A stretch of 22,513 bases of DNA. Origin: an uncultured Bilophila sp. Lineage in GTDB: Bacteria; Desulfobacterota; Desulfovibrionia; Desulfovibrionales; Desulfovibrionaceae. The DNA lies in contig CABKMN010000037.1 of NCBI GenBank assembly GCA_902373525.1, positions 1 to 22,513 of the forward strand. Reading direction: 5' to 3'. The notes under the pieces are model-generated. The model saw only the letters and a program-made list of their open reading frames with translations, ran no database searches and was not told where the DNA came from. Positions 8,195 to 14,112 of the stretch are shown piece by piece (position 1 is the stretch's first letter; each line of letters starts with the position of its first letter). A program made the position numbers and the translations under genes.

Positions 8195-8791
8195 ATGGCT
8201 GTCGCCGGACTGATCGTGGGCCTGGGCAATCCGGGCAAGCAATACGAATCGACCCGTCACAATATGGGTTTCATGTTTGTGGATGAGCTGCTGCGCGAAG
8301 CGAGGAACGTTTCGTCCATGTCCGGCGACAAGTTCCGCTGCGAGCTGTGGAAGGCGACGCTTCCGGGCTCTTCCGATCAGTGGCTGATCGCCAAGCCGCA
8401 GACGTTCATGAACCTTTCCGGCGAGTGCGTGCAGCCGCTCGCGGCGTGGCACCGTCTCCTTCCCGAGAACATCCTCGTGGTGCATGACGAACTGGACATC
8501 GCTCCGGGCCGGATGAAGTTCAAGAAGGGCGGCGGCAATGCCGGGCACAACGGTCTCAAGTCCATTACGCAGCGTCTCGGGACGCCGGATTTCTACCGCC
8601 TGCGGCTCGGCATCGGGCGCTCCCCGCACGGCGGTGCGGATACGGTGAATTGGGTGCTCGGACGTCTCACGCCCGAGGCGCAGGAAGCCTTCCGCAAGCA
8701 GCTCCCCGCCGCCTTCGAGGTCGTCCGTCTCTTCGTCGAAGGCGACATCCCCGCCGCCACGCATGCGGCGAATGCGTTTGTGATCGAGTAA
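8195..8791 (+). CDS. pth: Peptidyl-tRNA hydrolase
   Basis: Cleaves peptidyl-tRNA released prematurely from ribosomes and recycles tRNA in the cytoplasm. The start is MAVAGLIVGLGNPG at 8195, with GAGG about 7 nt upstream. The same frame opens at 8153, but that codon lies inside the terminator T-run, so it is rejected. The 198-aa protein is the family length. Motifs seen are GLGNPGKQYESTRHNMGF (9-26) with catalytic His22, the KPQTFMNLSG segment, the VVHDELDIAPGRMKFKKGGGNAGHNGLKSI block and the LRLGIGRSPHGG loop. A hairpin repeat begins 2 nt after its stop codon. How it is transcribed past the upstream terminator is unclear. Confidence 0.96.
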   Translation: MAVAGLIVGLGNPGKQYESTRHNMGFMFVDELLREARNVSSMSGDKFRCELWKATLPGSSDQWLIAKPQTFMNLSGECVQPLAAWHRLLPENILVVHDELDIAPGRMKFKKGGGNAGHNGLKSITQRLGTPDFYRLRLGIGRSPHGGADTVNWVLGRLTPEAQEAFRKQLPAAFEVVRLFVEGDIPAATHAANAFVIE

Positions 8792-8793
8792 GA

Positions 8794-8878
8794 TTGGAGG
8801 GGGGAGGGAGAACCTTTCTGGAGAAAGGTTCTCCCTCCCCCCTCCAAACCTCCCCCCTTCCTCTTCAAAGACTTTCGG
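8794..8878 (+). repeat. Dispersed hairpin repeat, copy 2 (3' of pth)
   Basis: Perfect 25-bp arms (8794-8818 and 8823-8847) with loop TGGA, plus an asymmetric tail of C-rich sequence leading into CTTCCTCTTCAAAGACTTT. The 22-nt tail core at 8854-8875 is identical to the tail of copy 3 (17191-17212). The element starts 2 nt after the pth stop, in the same orientation relative to its gene as copy 1 is to livF. Confidence 0.88.
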
Positions 8879-9056
8879 AAACGGGACGGATGGCGGTTAC
8901 GGCATCCCGGCGGTTTGAGCCTTGGCGCGAGTTTCCCGGTGCCGCCTTCCCGGAACGTTTTGATTTTTCCTGATGAGGAGAGCCGTTCGTTTCATGTTCC
9001 CCATGCAGAAGCAATGGGAAGATTCATGAGCAAAGTTGTGGCACAGCAAGCGTTTA

Positions 9057-9293
9057 GCATTTTATTTTTTGGAGTTCCAAAGAAATAACCCATAAAAAGC
9101 CTCTGTCATGGAGTCCGCCAACGGAAAAACTGGAAAAAGAGACTGTGTTTTCATAGGCTCTATCATAGGATGCGGTTGTTTCATCTCCACAGCACGGTGA
9201 AAATACGACCTTTTTCTCCAGTTCTCCCCTCGGCGGAATCCATGCTTGGGCATTTTATTGGTTATTCCTTCGGCATTTCAAGGAATAAAGCAT
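9057..9293. repeat. Diverged long inverted repeat (about 95-bp arms)
   Basis: The reverse complement of 9057-9152 aligns along its length with 9199-9293 at about two-thirds identity by eye, with one or two single-base gaps and a 46-nt spacer. Shared blocks include GGCGGA(C/A)TCCATG, TCCAGTT and GGTTATT. Read outward from the spacer, each arm has an open frame with related peptides (FPVFPLADSM and FSPVLPSAESM). This suggests two copies of one short sequence in opposite orientation that have since diverged. Confidence 0.65.
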
Positions 9294-9433
9294 CAACCCT
9301 TTTCCATGACACAGCCTTATCATACTGTGGAGATGAAACAATCACACTCGATGGCGAGGCATTGGAAAAACTGACCGGAACCTTTCCGGAAGCCGCAACG
9401 AGGGATCGCCTGACGCCGACAGGGCGCCCCTAG
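9170..9433 (+). pseudogene. Possible decayed or orphan ORF, 87 codons
   Basis: An open frame of 87 codons ending exactly one base before a strong hairpin (9434-9483). It is not recognised. The first half overlaps the right arm of the inverted repeat, and the second half (HDTALSYCGDETITLDGEALEKLTGTFPEAATRDRLTP) looks protein-like and ends in GRP. No ribosome site precedes the ATG at 9170, and no signal peptide or membrane segment is seen. It may be the 3' remnant of a larger gene whose 5' part was lost or rearranged by the inversion. It may equally be chance; no function is assigned. Confidence 0.25.
9176..9341. repeat. 17-bp perfect terminal-type inverted repeats
   Basis: TTGTTTCATCTCCACAG at 9176-9192 is perfectly complementary to CTGTGGAGATGAAACAA at 9325-9341, enclosing 132 nt that include the right arm of the longer diverged repeat. 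The 166-bp unit has the layout of a small MITE-like element, but the flanks (GCGG and TCAC) show no target-site duplication and it encodes nothing recognisable. Confidence 0.6.
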
Positions 9434-9483
9434 ACGAAAACGGTTCCGCAACCAGCGCAAACTGGATGCGGAACCGTTTTCGT
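9434..9483. terminator. 17-bp perfect hairpin, probable bidirectional terminator
   Basis: Arms ACGAAAACGGTTCCGCA (9434-9450) and TGCGGAACCGTTTTCGT (9467-9483) with a 16-nt loop holding a small CCAG/CTGG stem. The A and T runs sit inside the stem ends, as in bidirectional terminators. It immediately follows the 9170-9433 frame on the plus strand. On the minus strand it lies about 85 nt beyond ribF and could stop ribF transcripts that pass the repeat at 9505-9559. Confidence 0.6.
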
Positions 9484-9504
9484 TTACGGACGTTACGCCG
9501 GGGT

Positions 9505-9559
9505 CTGGGGGGCGGCTCGCCCCCCAGCGGGTGCAGGGCGGAGCCCTGCCCGCCGGAGG
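9505..9559 (-). repeat. GC-rich double-hairpin repeat, family 2 copy A (3' of ribF)
   Basis: The first stem CTGGGGGGCG/CGCCCCCCAG (9505-9514, 9518-9527) has a 3-nt loop. It is followed by GCGGGTGCAGGGC-GGA-GCCCTGC-CCGC (9528-9554) and the motif CCGCCGGAGG. A related sequence with the same GCGGGTGCA(A/G)GGCG start and CCGCCGGAGG end lies at 14042-14095. Both copies sit just downstream of the stop codon of a minus-strand gene (ribF here, cstA there). Confidence 0.65.
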
Positions 9560-9569
9560 CGTTTGCCTT

Positions 9570-10571
9570 TTACTCCCCGGTGACGGTCTTCAGGATTTTT
9601 CGTGCCTGATCGGCGTCCTTTCTGATCTGGGCGACGAGGGCGTCGGGTCCGGTAAAGGTGACTTCGCCGCGCAGACGCTCGACAAAGGCGACCTCAAGAT
9701 GCTTGCCGTAGAGATCGGCGTCGAAATCGAGCAGATGCGTCTCCACCGTCAGGGCTCCCGGCCCGAACGTGGGATTGTAGCCGATGTTCGTCACCGCCGC
9801 GTAGGTGTCCGGGGTGAGCTTCGCGGGGTCCGTCACGGAGGGCAGGCCGTTCCCCGCCGTTTCGGAGGGCGTGGCCAGCGTCACGTAGACGCCGGGCTTG
9901 GGCAGCATGGTGCCCGTGGGCGCGAGGTTCGCCGTGGGGAACCCGAGCAGGCGACCGCCCCGGTTCTGGCCGTGGATGACCTCCCCCCGCACGCTGTAGA
10001 GACGCCCGAGCAGCGAACTCGCTTCCCAGACCTGCCCCTGATGCAGCAGTTCCCGGATGCGTGTGGAACTGACCACCTCGCCGTGCACGGACAGGGCGTC
10101 CATGCGGTCCACCGTGAATCCCTCGGCCTTGCCGATGCGGGACAGCACCTCGGGCGTGCCCGCGCGGCCCTTGCCCAGCGTGAAGTCGTAGCCGAGCAGC
10201 AGATCGCGCATGTCCAGCGTGCTGAGGAGCACCCGGCGCACGAAGGCTTCCGGCGACAGACACGCGAACTCGGGCGTGAACTCCACGAGCAGCACCAGCG
10301 CCATGCCGGACGCCTCCAGCAGCGCCGCACGCTCCTGCGGGGTGGTGAGGCGCGGGGGCGCGTACGGCGTCAGCACTTCGAGCGGATGCGGATTGAAGGT
10401 CATGGCGACGGGAAGCGTGCCCATCGCGGCGGCCCGTTCGCAGGTCAGGGACAACAGCGCCTGATGCCCGAGATGGACGCCGTCGAAATTGCCTACCGTC
10501 ACCGCCGTCCCCTGAGAGAGGTCCAGCGGCAGGGGAAGGTCGAGCGATTCGGGGGTGCGGGTGATGATCAT
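9570..10571 (-). CDS. ribF: Bifunctional riboflavin kinase / FMN adenylyltransferase RibF
   Basis: Converts riboflavin to FMN and then FAD. The 333-aa length is typical of the two-domain bacterial enzyme. The N-terminal adenylyltransferase domain (about 1-180) shows VGNFDGVHLGHQ (26-37), FNPHPLEVL (59-67), GYDFTLGKGRAGT (127-139) and SSTRIR (168-173). The C-terminal riboflavin kinase domain (about 185-330) shows GRLLGFPTANL (206-216, metal/ATP binding) and AVTNIGYNPTFG. The ATG at 10571 lies 2 nt after the stop of the upstream DsbA-like gene and has no strong ribosome site of its own, so translation is probably coupled. Pairing with a thiol-disulfide protein has no obvious metabolic logic. 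Confidence 0.96.
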   Translation of the reverse strand: MIITRTPESLDLPLPLDLSQGTAVTVGNFDGVHLGHQALLSLTCERAAAMGTLPVAMTFNPHPLEVLTPYAPPRLTTPQERAALLEASGMALVLLVEFTPEFACLSPEAFVRRVLLSTLDMRDLLLGYDFTLGKGRAGTPEVLSRIGKAEGFTVDRMDALSVHGEVVSSTRIRELLHQGQVWEASSLLGRLYSVRGEVIHGQNRGGRLLGFPTANLAPTGTMLPKPGVYVTLATPSETAGNGLPSVTDPAKLTPDTYAAVTNIGYNPTFGPGALTVETHLLDFDADLYGKHLEVAFVERLRGEVTFTGPDALVAQIRKDADQARKILKTVTGE

Positions 10572-10573
10572 GT

Positions 10574-11413
10574 CTACTTCGCGGACGGCGCGGCCTGAAG
10601 AGCCATGTTGATGGCTTCCCGGAACAGTTCGGAGGAAAGCGCGCCGCGGGCCACAAGGTTGTTGATGAGGAAATAGGGCGTACCCTGCACGCCGAGCTTC
10701 TGGCCTTCCGCGATGTCCGCGTCCACTTCCGCGCGCACGTCCTTCTTCTTCACGTCGGCGGCGAGCTTCTTCATGTTCAGACCGGCGTCCTTGGCGGCGG
10801 CGACGATGGCGGGTTCGCCGAGCTTGAGCACGTCGGCGCGGCGCTCGAACAGCAGATCATAGAACTTCCACGCCAGTTCGGCGTCCTGTCGGGCGGCGGC
10901 GACGTGGTATTCGGCGGCGAGGCGCGCGGTTCCCGTGGCTTCCAGCGGGAAGTGCTTGAAGACGTACTTCACCTTGCCCTGATTTTCCTTGAGCACCTTT
11001 TCCATCGTCGCGGCCCCCTGCTGGCAGTAGGGGCAGGTGAAGTCGGAGTAGGCCACGATGGTCACGGGCGCGTCGGCGGCTCCCCGGAAGGGACGGTTTT
11101 TGACGTCCACGTCCTTGGTCTGGCCGAGTTCGGCCTTCCACTGGGTGAGCAGGGCCTTGTGGCGTTTCTGGTTTGACCCTTCCTGCGCGATGTCGAGTAC
11201 GGCCTCGCTGTTTTCGCGCAGGACGCTGAGGAGCAGGTCGGGATTTTTCTGGAGGGTTTCGCGGAGGAGTTCCGCGAAGTTGTCCGTCGTGACCGTCGCC
11301 GAGGCCGCGTAGGACGGCGTGGCGGCGGAAGCCCATTTGTTCGAGAGGAACAGCAGGTAGGCGGTCAGGATGAGCCAGAGAATGATGAAGGCCCAGAGTA
11401 TCTTGCGTTTCAT
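10574..11413 (-). CDS. Membrane-anchored DsbA-family thiol:disulfide oxidoreductase
   Basis: Thioredoxin-fold protein likely to act outside the cytoplasmic membrane on protein disulfides. From the ATG at 11413 (AAGGA site about 7 nt ahead) it is 279 aa. The frame continues upstream to 11506, but that leader is charged and lacks a ribosome site. Residues 1-22 (MKRKILWAFIILWLILTAYL) form a signal-anchor helix. A helical, charged region (about 44-105) precedes the DsbA/Com1-like domain, which carries the active site SDFTCPYC with Cys127 and Cys130, and the cis-proline loop GTPYF (Pro246). CPYC differs from the CPHC of E. coli DsbA but is common in BdbD/Com1-type proteins, so whether it oxidises or isomerises is open. 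It is first in a two-gene unit with ribF. Confidence 0.88.
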   Translation of the reverse strand: MKRKILWAFIILWLILTAYLLFLSNKWASAATPSYAASATVTTDNFAELLRETLQKNPDLLLSVLRENSEAVLDIAQEGSNQKRHKALLTQWKAELGQTKDVDVKNRPFRGAADAPVTIVAYSDFTCPYCQQGAATMEKVLKENQGKVKYVFKHFPLEATGTARLAAEYHVAAARQDAELAWKFYDLLFERRADVLKLGEPAIVAAAKDAGLNMKKLAADVKKKDVRAEVDADIAEGQKLGVQGTPYFLINNLVARGALSSELFREAINMALQAAPSAK

Positions 11414-11521
11414 TGACGGTTCCTTGGCGGTTGGATTCGAAGCGAGTGTCATAGAGGGAACATCCTTTTTGCCGGGGAGTTTATCGGGTGTGGCGGCCCG
11501 TGGCAAGAGCGCTGGAACGGC

Positions 11522-11563
11522 AAAAAAAGACGGGAAAGGCGCAAGCGGTCCGCCTTTCCCGTC
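11522..11563 (-). terminator. Intrinsic terminator of the CoA-disulfide reductase gene
   Basis: A 13-bp perfect stem (11529-11541 with 11551-11563), GACGGGAAAGGCG and complement, with a 9-nt loop. On the minus strand it is followed by seven T (plus-strand A run 11522-11528). It lies 30 nt beyond the stop codon at 11593 and separates this gene from the dsbA-like/ribF pair. Confidence 0.9.
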
Positions 11564-11592
11564 TTGTGTTTCCCGCCGGACGGGAAAGGGGT

Positions 11593-13314
11593 TTACATAT
11601 TGTCGCCGCGCTTGATGAGCGCCTGCATGCCGCCGAGGGCGTTGACCACGTCGGTCACGCCGTGCTTGTGCAGGTACAGCATCACTTCATAGGAACGCAG
11701 GCCGGTGTTGCACACGAGGGCCACCGGGCGATCCTTGGGGATGGAGTCGAATTTCGCTTCCACATCCTCCAGCGCGACGGCGTGCCATTCGCCGGGATAC
11801 TTGGCGGCGGTGGCGTTGCCCGCGACCGCGGGGCGGGCGTCGGCGAAGAAGACGTTGTTGGTGGCGCGGTTCTTCCAGAGCTCTCCGAATTCCTTGGAGG
11901 AAACGGGCTTGAGCTGTCCGGAGAGGATGTTGTCGGCCACGTTCGCCACGGCGTTCACCGCGTCCATCGCGGAGGCGAAGGGCGGCGCGTAGGCGATTTC
12001 GGCGTTGGCGAGATCGTCGATGGTGGGCTTGCCGAACTGGAGCATGGTGGCCACGGCGTCGATGCGGGCCTTGAGAGCGTCGCCGTCCTCGCACACGCCC
12101 TGAATGCCGAGCACGCGGCGGGTGCCGCGTTCGACCACGAGTTCGAGGCTCATCATGTGCTTTTCAGGATAGAAGTGGGCGCGGTCGAGCTGTTCGAGGC
12201 TGGCGGAGACGGCGTCGAAACCGGCGGCCTTGGCGCGCTCGATGGTCAGGCCCGTGCCGCACGCGGACATCTTGAAGAGTTTCACGCACCACGTGCCCAC
12301 CGCGCCGTGGAAGGTTGCGACCTTGCCGCTTTCGCTGGCGGCGTTGGTGCCGATGACGCGGCCCTGCCGGTTGGCGAGGGAGCCGAGCGCCAGTACGAAG
12401 GGCTTGCCGGTGATCAGGTTCGGGATCGCCACGCAGTCGCCGCCCGCGTAGATGTCGGGATCGGAGGTCTGCATGTATTCGTTGACGAGGATCGCGCCGG
12501 TGCGCTCTTCGAGATCGAGGCCGGCGGCGCGGGCCAGCGCGGTGTTGGGCGCGAAGCCGGTGGCGAAGATGACCAGATCGGCGTCGAGGGTGCGCTTGTC
12601 GGTCACGACGCGGGCCACGGCCCCGTTTTCGCCTTCGAGGCGCAGGACCTTTTCGGAGGTGTAGACGTCGACGTTGTGTTCCTCAAGGTCGTGTTTCACC
12701 ATGTCGGACAGGCTGGCGGACATGACGCCGGGCATGGCCTGCGGCATGAATTCCACCACGCTGGTCTTGATGTCCCACATGTCCGCGAGGGCCACGGCGA
12801 TTTCCATGCCGATGAAGCCCGCGCCGATGACCACGGCGTGTTCGACCTTGCCGGAGGCGCATGCCTTGCGGAGCGCGTCGGCGTCCTCAAGGTTGTTCGC
12901 GCCGCCCACGTTCCTGAGGTCGCGGCCTTCGACCGGCGGAACCTTGGGGGTGCTGCCGGTGCCGATGACCAGACGGTCGTAGGGAAGGGTCCGTTCCTCG
13001 CCGGTGACGAGGTTTTTCGCGACGACGGTCTTGGCCTTGCGGTCGATGGCGGTCACGCGGGTCTGGTTCAGGGTGCGGATGCCCTTGTGTTCGAAATATT
13101 CGGGCGTGCGGACCGTGCCGTAGGTCGTGGAGCGCAGGGCGTCCAGCGCGTTGATTTCACCGGAGACGTAGTAGGGGATGCCGCAGCCGCCGAACGAAAT
13201 ATTGATGTTCTCGTCGATCATGGTCACGTTGGCGGAGGGGTCGAGCCGCTTCAGACGGCTGGCCGCTTTGGGGCCCAGAGCCACGGCACCGATGACGATG
13301 ACGTTTTTGGACAT
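11593..13314 (-). CDS. CoA-disulfide/persulfide reductase with C-terminal rhodanese domain
   Basis: FAD-dependent pyridine nucleotide-disulfide oxidoreductase fused to a rhodanese domain (CoADR-Rhd/Npsr type), which reduces CoA disulfide, CoA persulfide or polysulfide with NAD(P)H in the cytoplasm. From the ATG at 13314 (GGGAGGAA site) it is 573 aa, the usual size of the fusion. The longer frame to 14037 crosses a terminator and the divergent Hpt gene and is rejected. Visible features are the N-terminal FAD motif VIVIGAVALGPKAA, the single redox cysteine in SFGGCGIPYY (Cys44), the second dinucleotide motif VVIGAGFIGMEIA (161-173), the FAD-binding segment IYAGGDC and the rhodanese domain (about 475-573) with active-site loop CNTGLRS (Cys535). 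It appears monocistronic. Sulfur metabolism is the likely setting; the physiological substrate is not determined by sequence. Confidence 0.92.
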   Translation of the reverse strand: MSKNVIVIGAVALGPKAASRLKRLDPSANVTMIDENINISFGGCGIPYYVSGEINALDALRSTTYGTVRTPEYFEHKGIRTLNQTRVTAIDRKAKTVVAKNLVTGEERTLPYDRLVIGTGSTPKVPPVEGRDLRNVGGANNLEDADALRKACASGKVEHAVVIGAGFIGMEIAVALADMWDIKTSVVEFMPQAMPGVMSASLSDMVKHDLEEHNVDVYTSEKVLRLEGENGAVARVVTDKRTLDADLVIFATGFAPNTALARAAGLDLEERTGAILVNEYMQTSDPDIYAGGDCVAIPNLITGKPFVLALGSLANRQGRVIGTNAASESGKVATFHGAVGTWCVKLFKMSACGTGLTIERAKAAGFDAVSASLEQLDRAHFYPEKHMMSLELVVERGTRRVLGIQGVCEDGDALKARIDAVATMLQFGKPTIDDLANAEIAYAPPFASAMDAVNAVANVADNILSGQLKPVSSKEFGELWKNRATNNVFFADARPAVAGNATAAKYPGEWHAVALEDVEAKFDSIPKDRPVALVCNTGLRSYEVMLYLHKHGVTDVVNALGGMQALIKRGDNM

Positions 13315-13566
13315 ATTTCCTCCCATCCTGAAAAACAGGGGTAACGGTATATGAAGATTGATTTCCTGCATACACGCTTCCCCGCGAATGCGCAAGGCGG
13401 GGATAGTTTTGTGACGCTTCTCCGGGCTTCCGGGCCGGTTCCGCAAACGCCGGGCGGGAAGCGTACTCCGAGGAGGAATAGGCGCATTGCAATGAATCGC
13501 CATTTGGCATAGTTCAGCCTTATGACTGAGCGCGTCGCGCGGATGGCTTTTGTACAGGGGGAACAC

Positions 13567-13929
13567 ATGTCGGACAGGGAAGAACACGTGGTGACGCCGA
13601 TTCCCGGCGTAGACTGGCAATCGGGCCTCAAACGCCTCATGGGCAACGAACAGCTGTACCGGAAACTGCTGGCGAAATTCGCCGATCAGTACGAAGGCGC
13701 GGGGGCGCGGATTCGGGACGTGCTGGCGGCGGGCGACCGGTCGGCGGCCCATATGGAACTGCATACGCTCAAGGGCGTGTCCGGCAATCTTTCGCTCGCT
13801 CCGCTGGCCGAACTGGTCCTCGCGGCGGAACAGGCCGTCAAGCATGACGATACCGCTCATGAAAGCGAACATCTCGACGCCATGATCCGCGAACTGGATG
13901 CGCTCGTGGGACGTCTGAAACAGATGTGA
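13567..13929 (+). CDS. Stand-alone histidine phosphotransfer (Hpt) domain protein
   Basis: Small cytoplasmic phosphorelay protein. From the ATG at 13567 (AGGGGGAA ribosome site) it is 120 aa and consists almost wholly of one Hpt four-helix bundle. The phospho-accepting histidine is His66 in HTLKGVSGN (66-74), and the upstream GLKRLMGNEQLYRKLLAKFADQY stretch is the typical Hpt entry helix. An in-frame ATG at 13522 has no ribosome site. There is no kinase, receiver or other domain in the protein, and no two-component gene elsewhere in this window, so its partners must be encoded at a distance. It diverges from the CoA-disulfide reductase gene and ends before a strong terminator. It could alternatively be a relic of a lost hybrid kinase, but the frame and motif are intact. 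Confidence 0.88.
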   Translation: MSDREEHVVTPIPGVDWQSGLKRLMGNEQLYRKLLAKFADQYEGAGARIRDVLAAGDRSAAHMELHTLKGVSGNLSLAPLAELVLAAEQAVKHDDTAHESEHLDAMIRELDALVGRLKQM

Positions 13930-13949
13930 CGCTCCTTCTTTCGCACGCA

Positions 13950-13987
13950 AAACGCCCCGCCGGAACAACCTGCGGGGCGTTTTTTTC
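13950..13987 (+). terminator. Intrinsic terminator of the Hpt gene
   Basis: Stem ACGCCCCGC (13952-13960) and GCGGGGCGT (13972-13980) with an 11-nt loop and a run of seven T from 13980. It sits 20 nt after the Hpt stop. Confidence 0.92.
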
Positions 13988-14041
13988 GTTTTGAGGATAT
14001 TGGCGTCTCGTTTTCGAACCGTATCTTGTTCCCTCAACAGA

Positions 14042-14095
14042 GGGGGGAATGATTCTCCCCGGCGGGTGCAAGGCGCCGCCCCACATCCGCCGGAG
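14042..14095 (-). repeat. GC-rich double-hairpin repeat, family 2 copy B (3' of cstA)
   Basis: A G-run/C-run inverted repeat (about 14044-14060) is followed by GCGGGTGCAAGGCGCCGCCCC and CCGCCGGAGG. This matches the plan of the copy after ribF (9505-9559): shared entry GCGGGTGCA(A/G)GGCG and exit CCGCCGGAGG with a changed middle. It lies 18 nt beyond the cstA stop on the minus strand. Confidence 0.55.
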
Positions 14096-14112
14096 GTTCC
14101 TCCTGGCGGAAA

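Larger units (their letters stand above)
8879..9433. other. AT-richer intergenic island without a convincing gene
   Basis: From roughly 9000 to 9430 the base composition is visibly more AT-rich than the surrounding high-GC sequence, which points to acquired or decaying DNA. Short ORFs exist on both strands, including 18- and 20-codon frames around 8970-9090, but none has a convincing ribosome site, family resemblance or codon pattern matching its neighbours. The island contains two inverted-repeat systems, listed separately. There is no recognisable transposase, integrase or toxin-antitoxin pair. Confidence 0.6.

Noticed and set aside
9062..9253. A 63-codon minus-strand ORF in the AT-richer island as a real gene
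   Set aside because: No ribosome site, no recognisable family, and it coincides with the left arm of the inverted repeat; treated as part of the repeat instead.
8600..9440. CRISPR array or tandem repeat array
   Set aside because: The repeats here are inverted pairs, not regularly spaced direct repeats with unique spacers.
11488..13344. A 618-codon plus-strand frame opposite the CoA-disulfide reductase
   Set aside because: Composition (Gly/His/Val/Ala-rich, no domain) is the usual antisense shadow of a high-GC gene, with no ribosome site or recognisable motif.
11593..14037. A single 814-codon minus-strand frame suggesting a much longer reductase
   Set aside because: Its first 240 codons run through the Hpt terminator, antisense to the Hpt gene; the family-typical N-terminus MSKNVIVIGAVALG with a GGGAGGAA site fixes the start at 13314.
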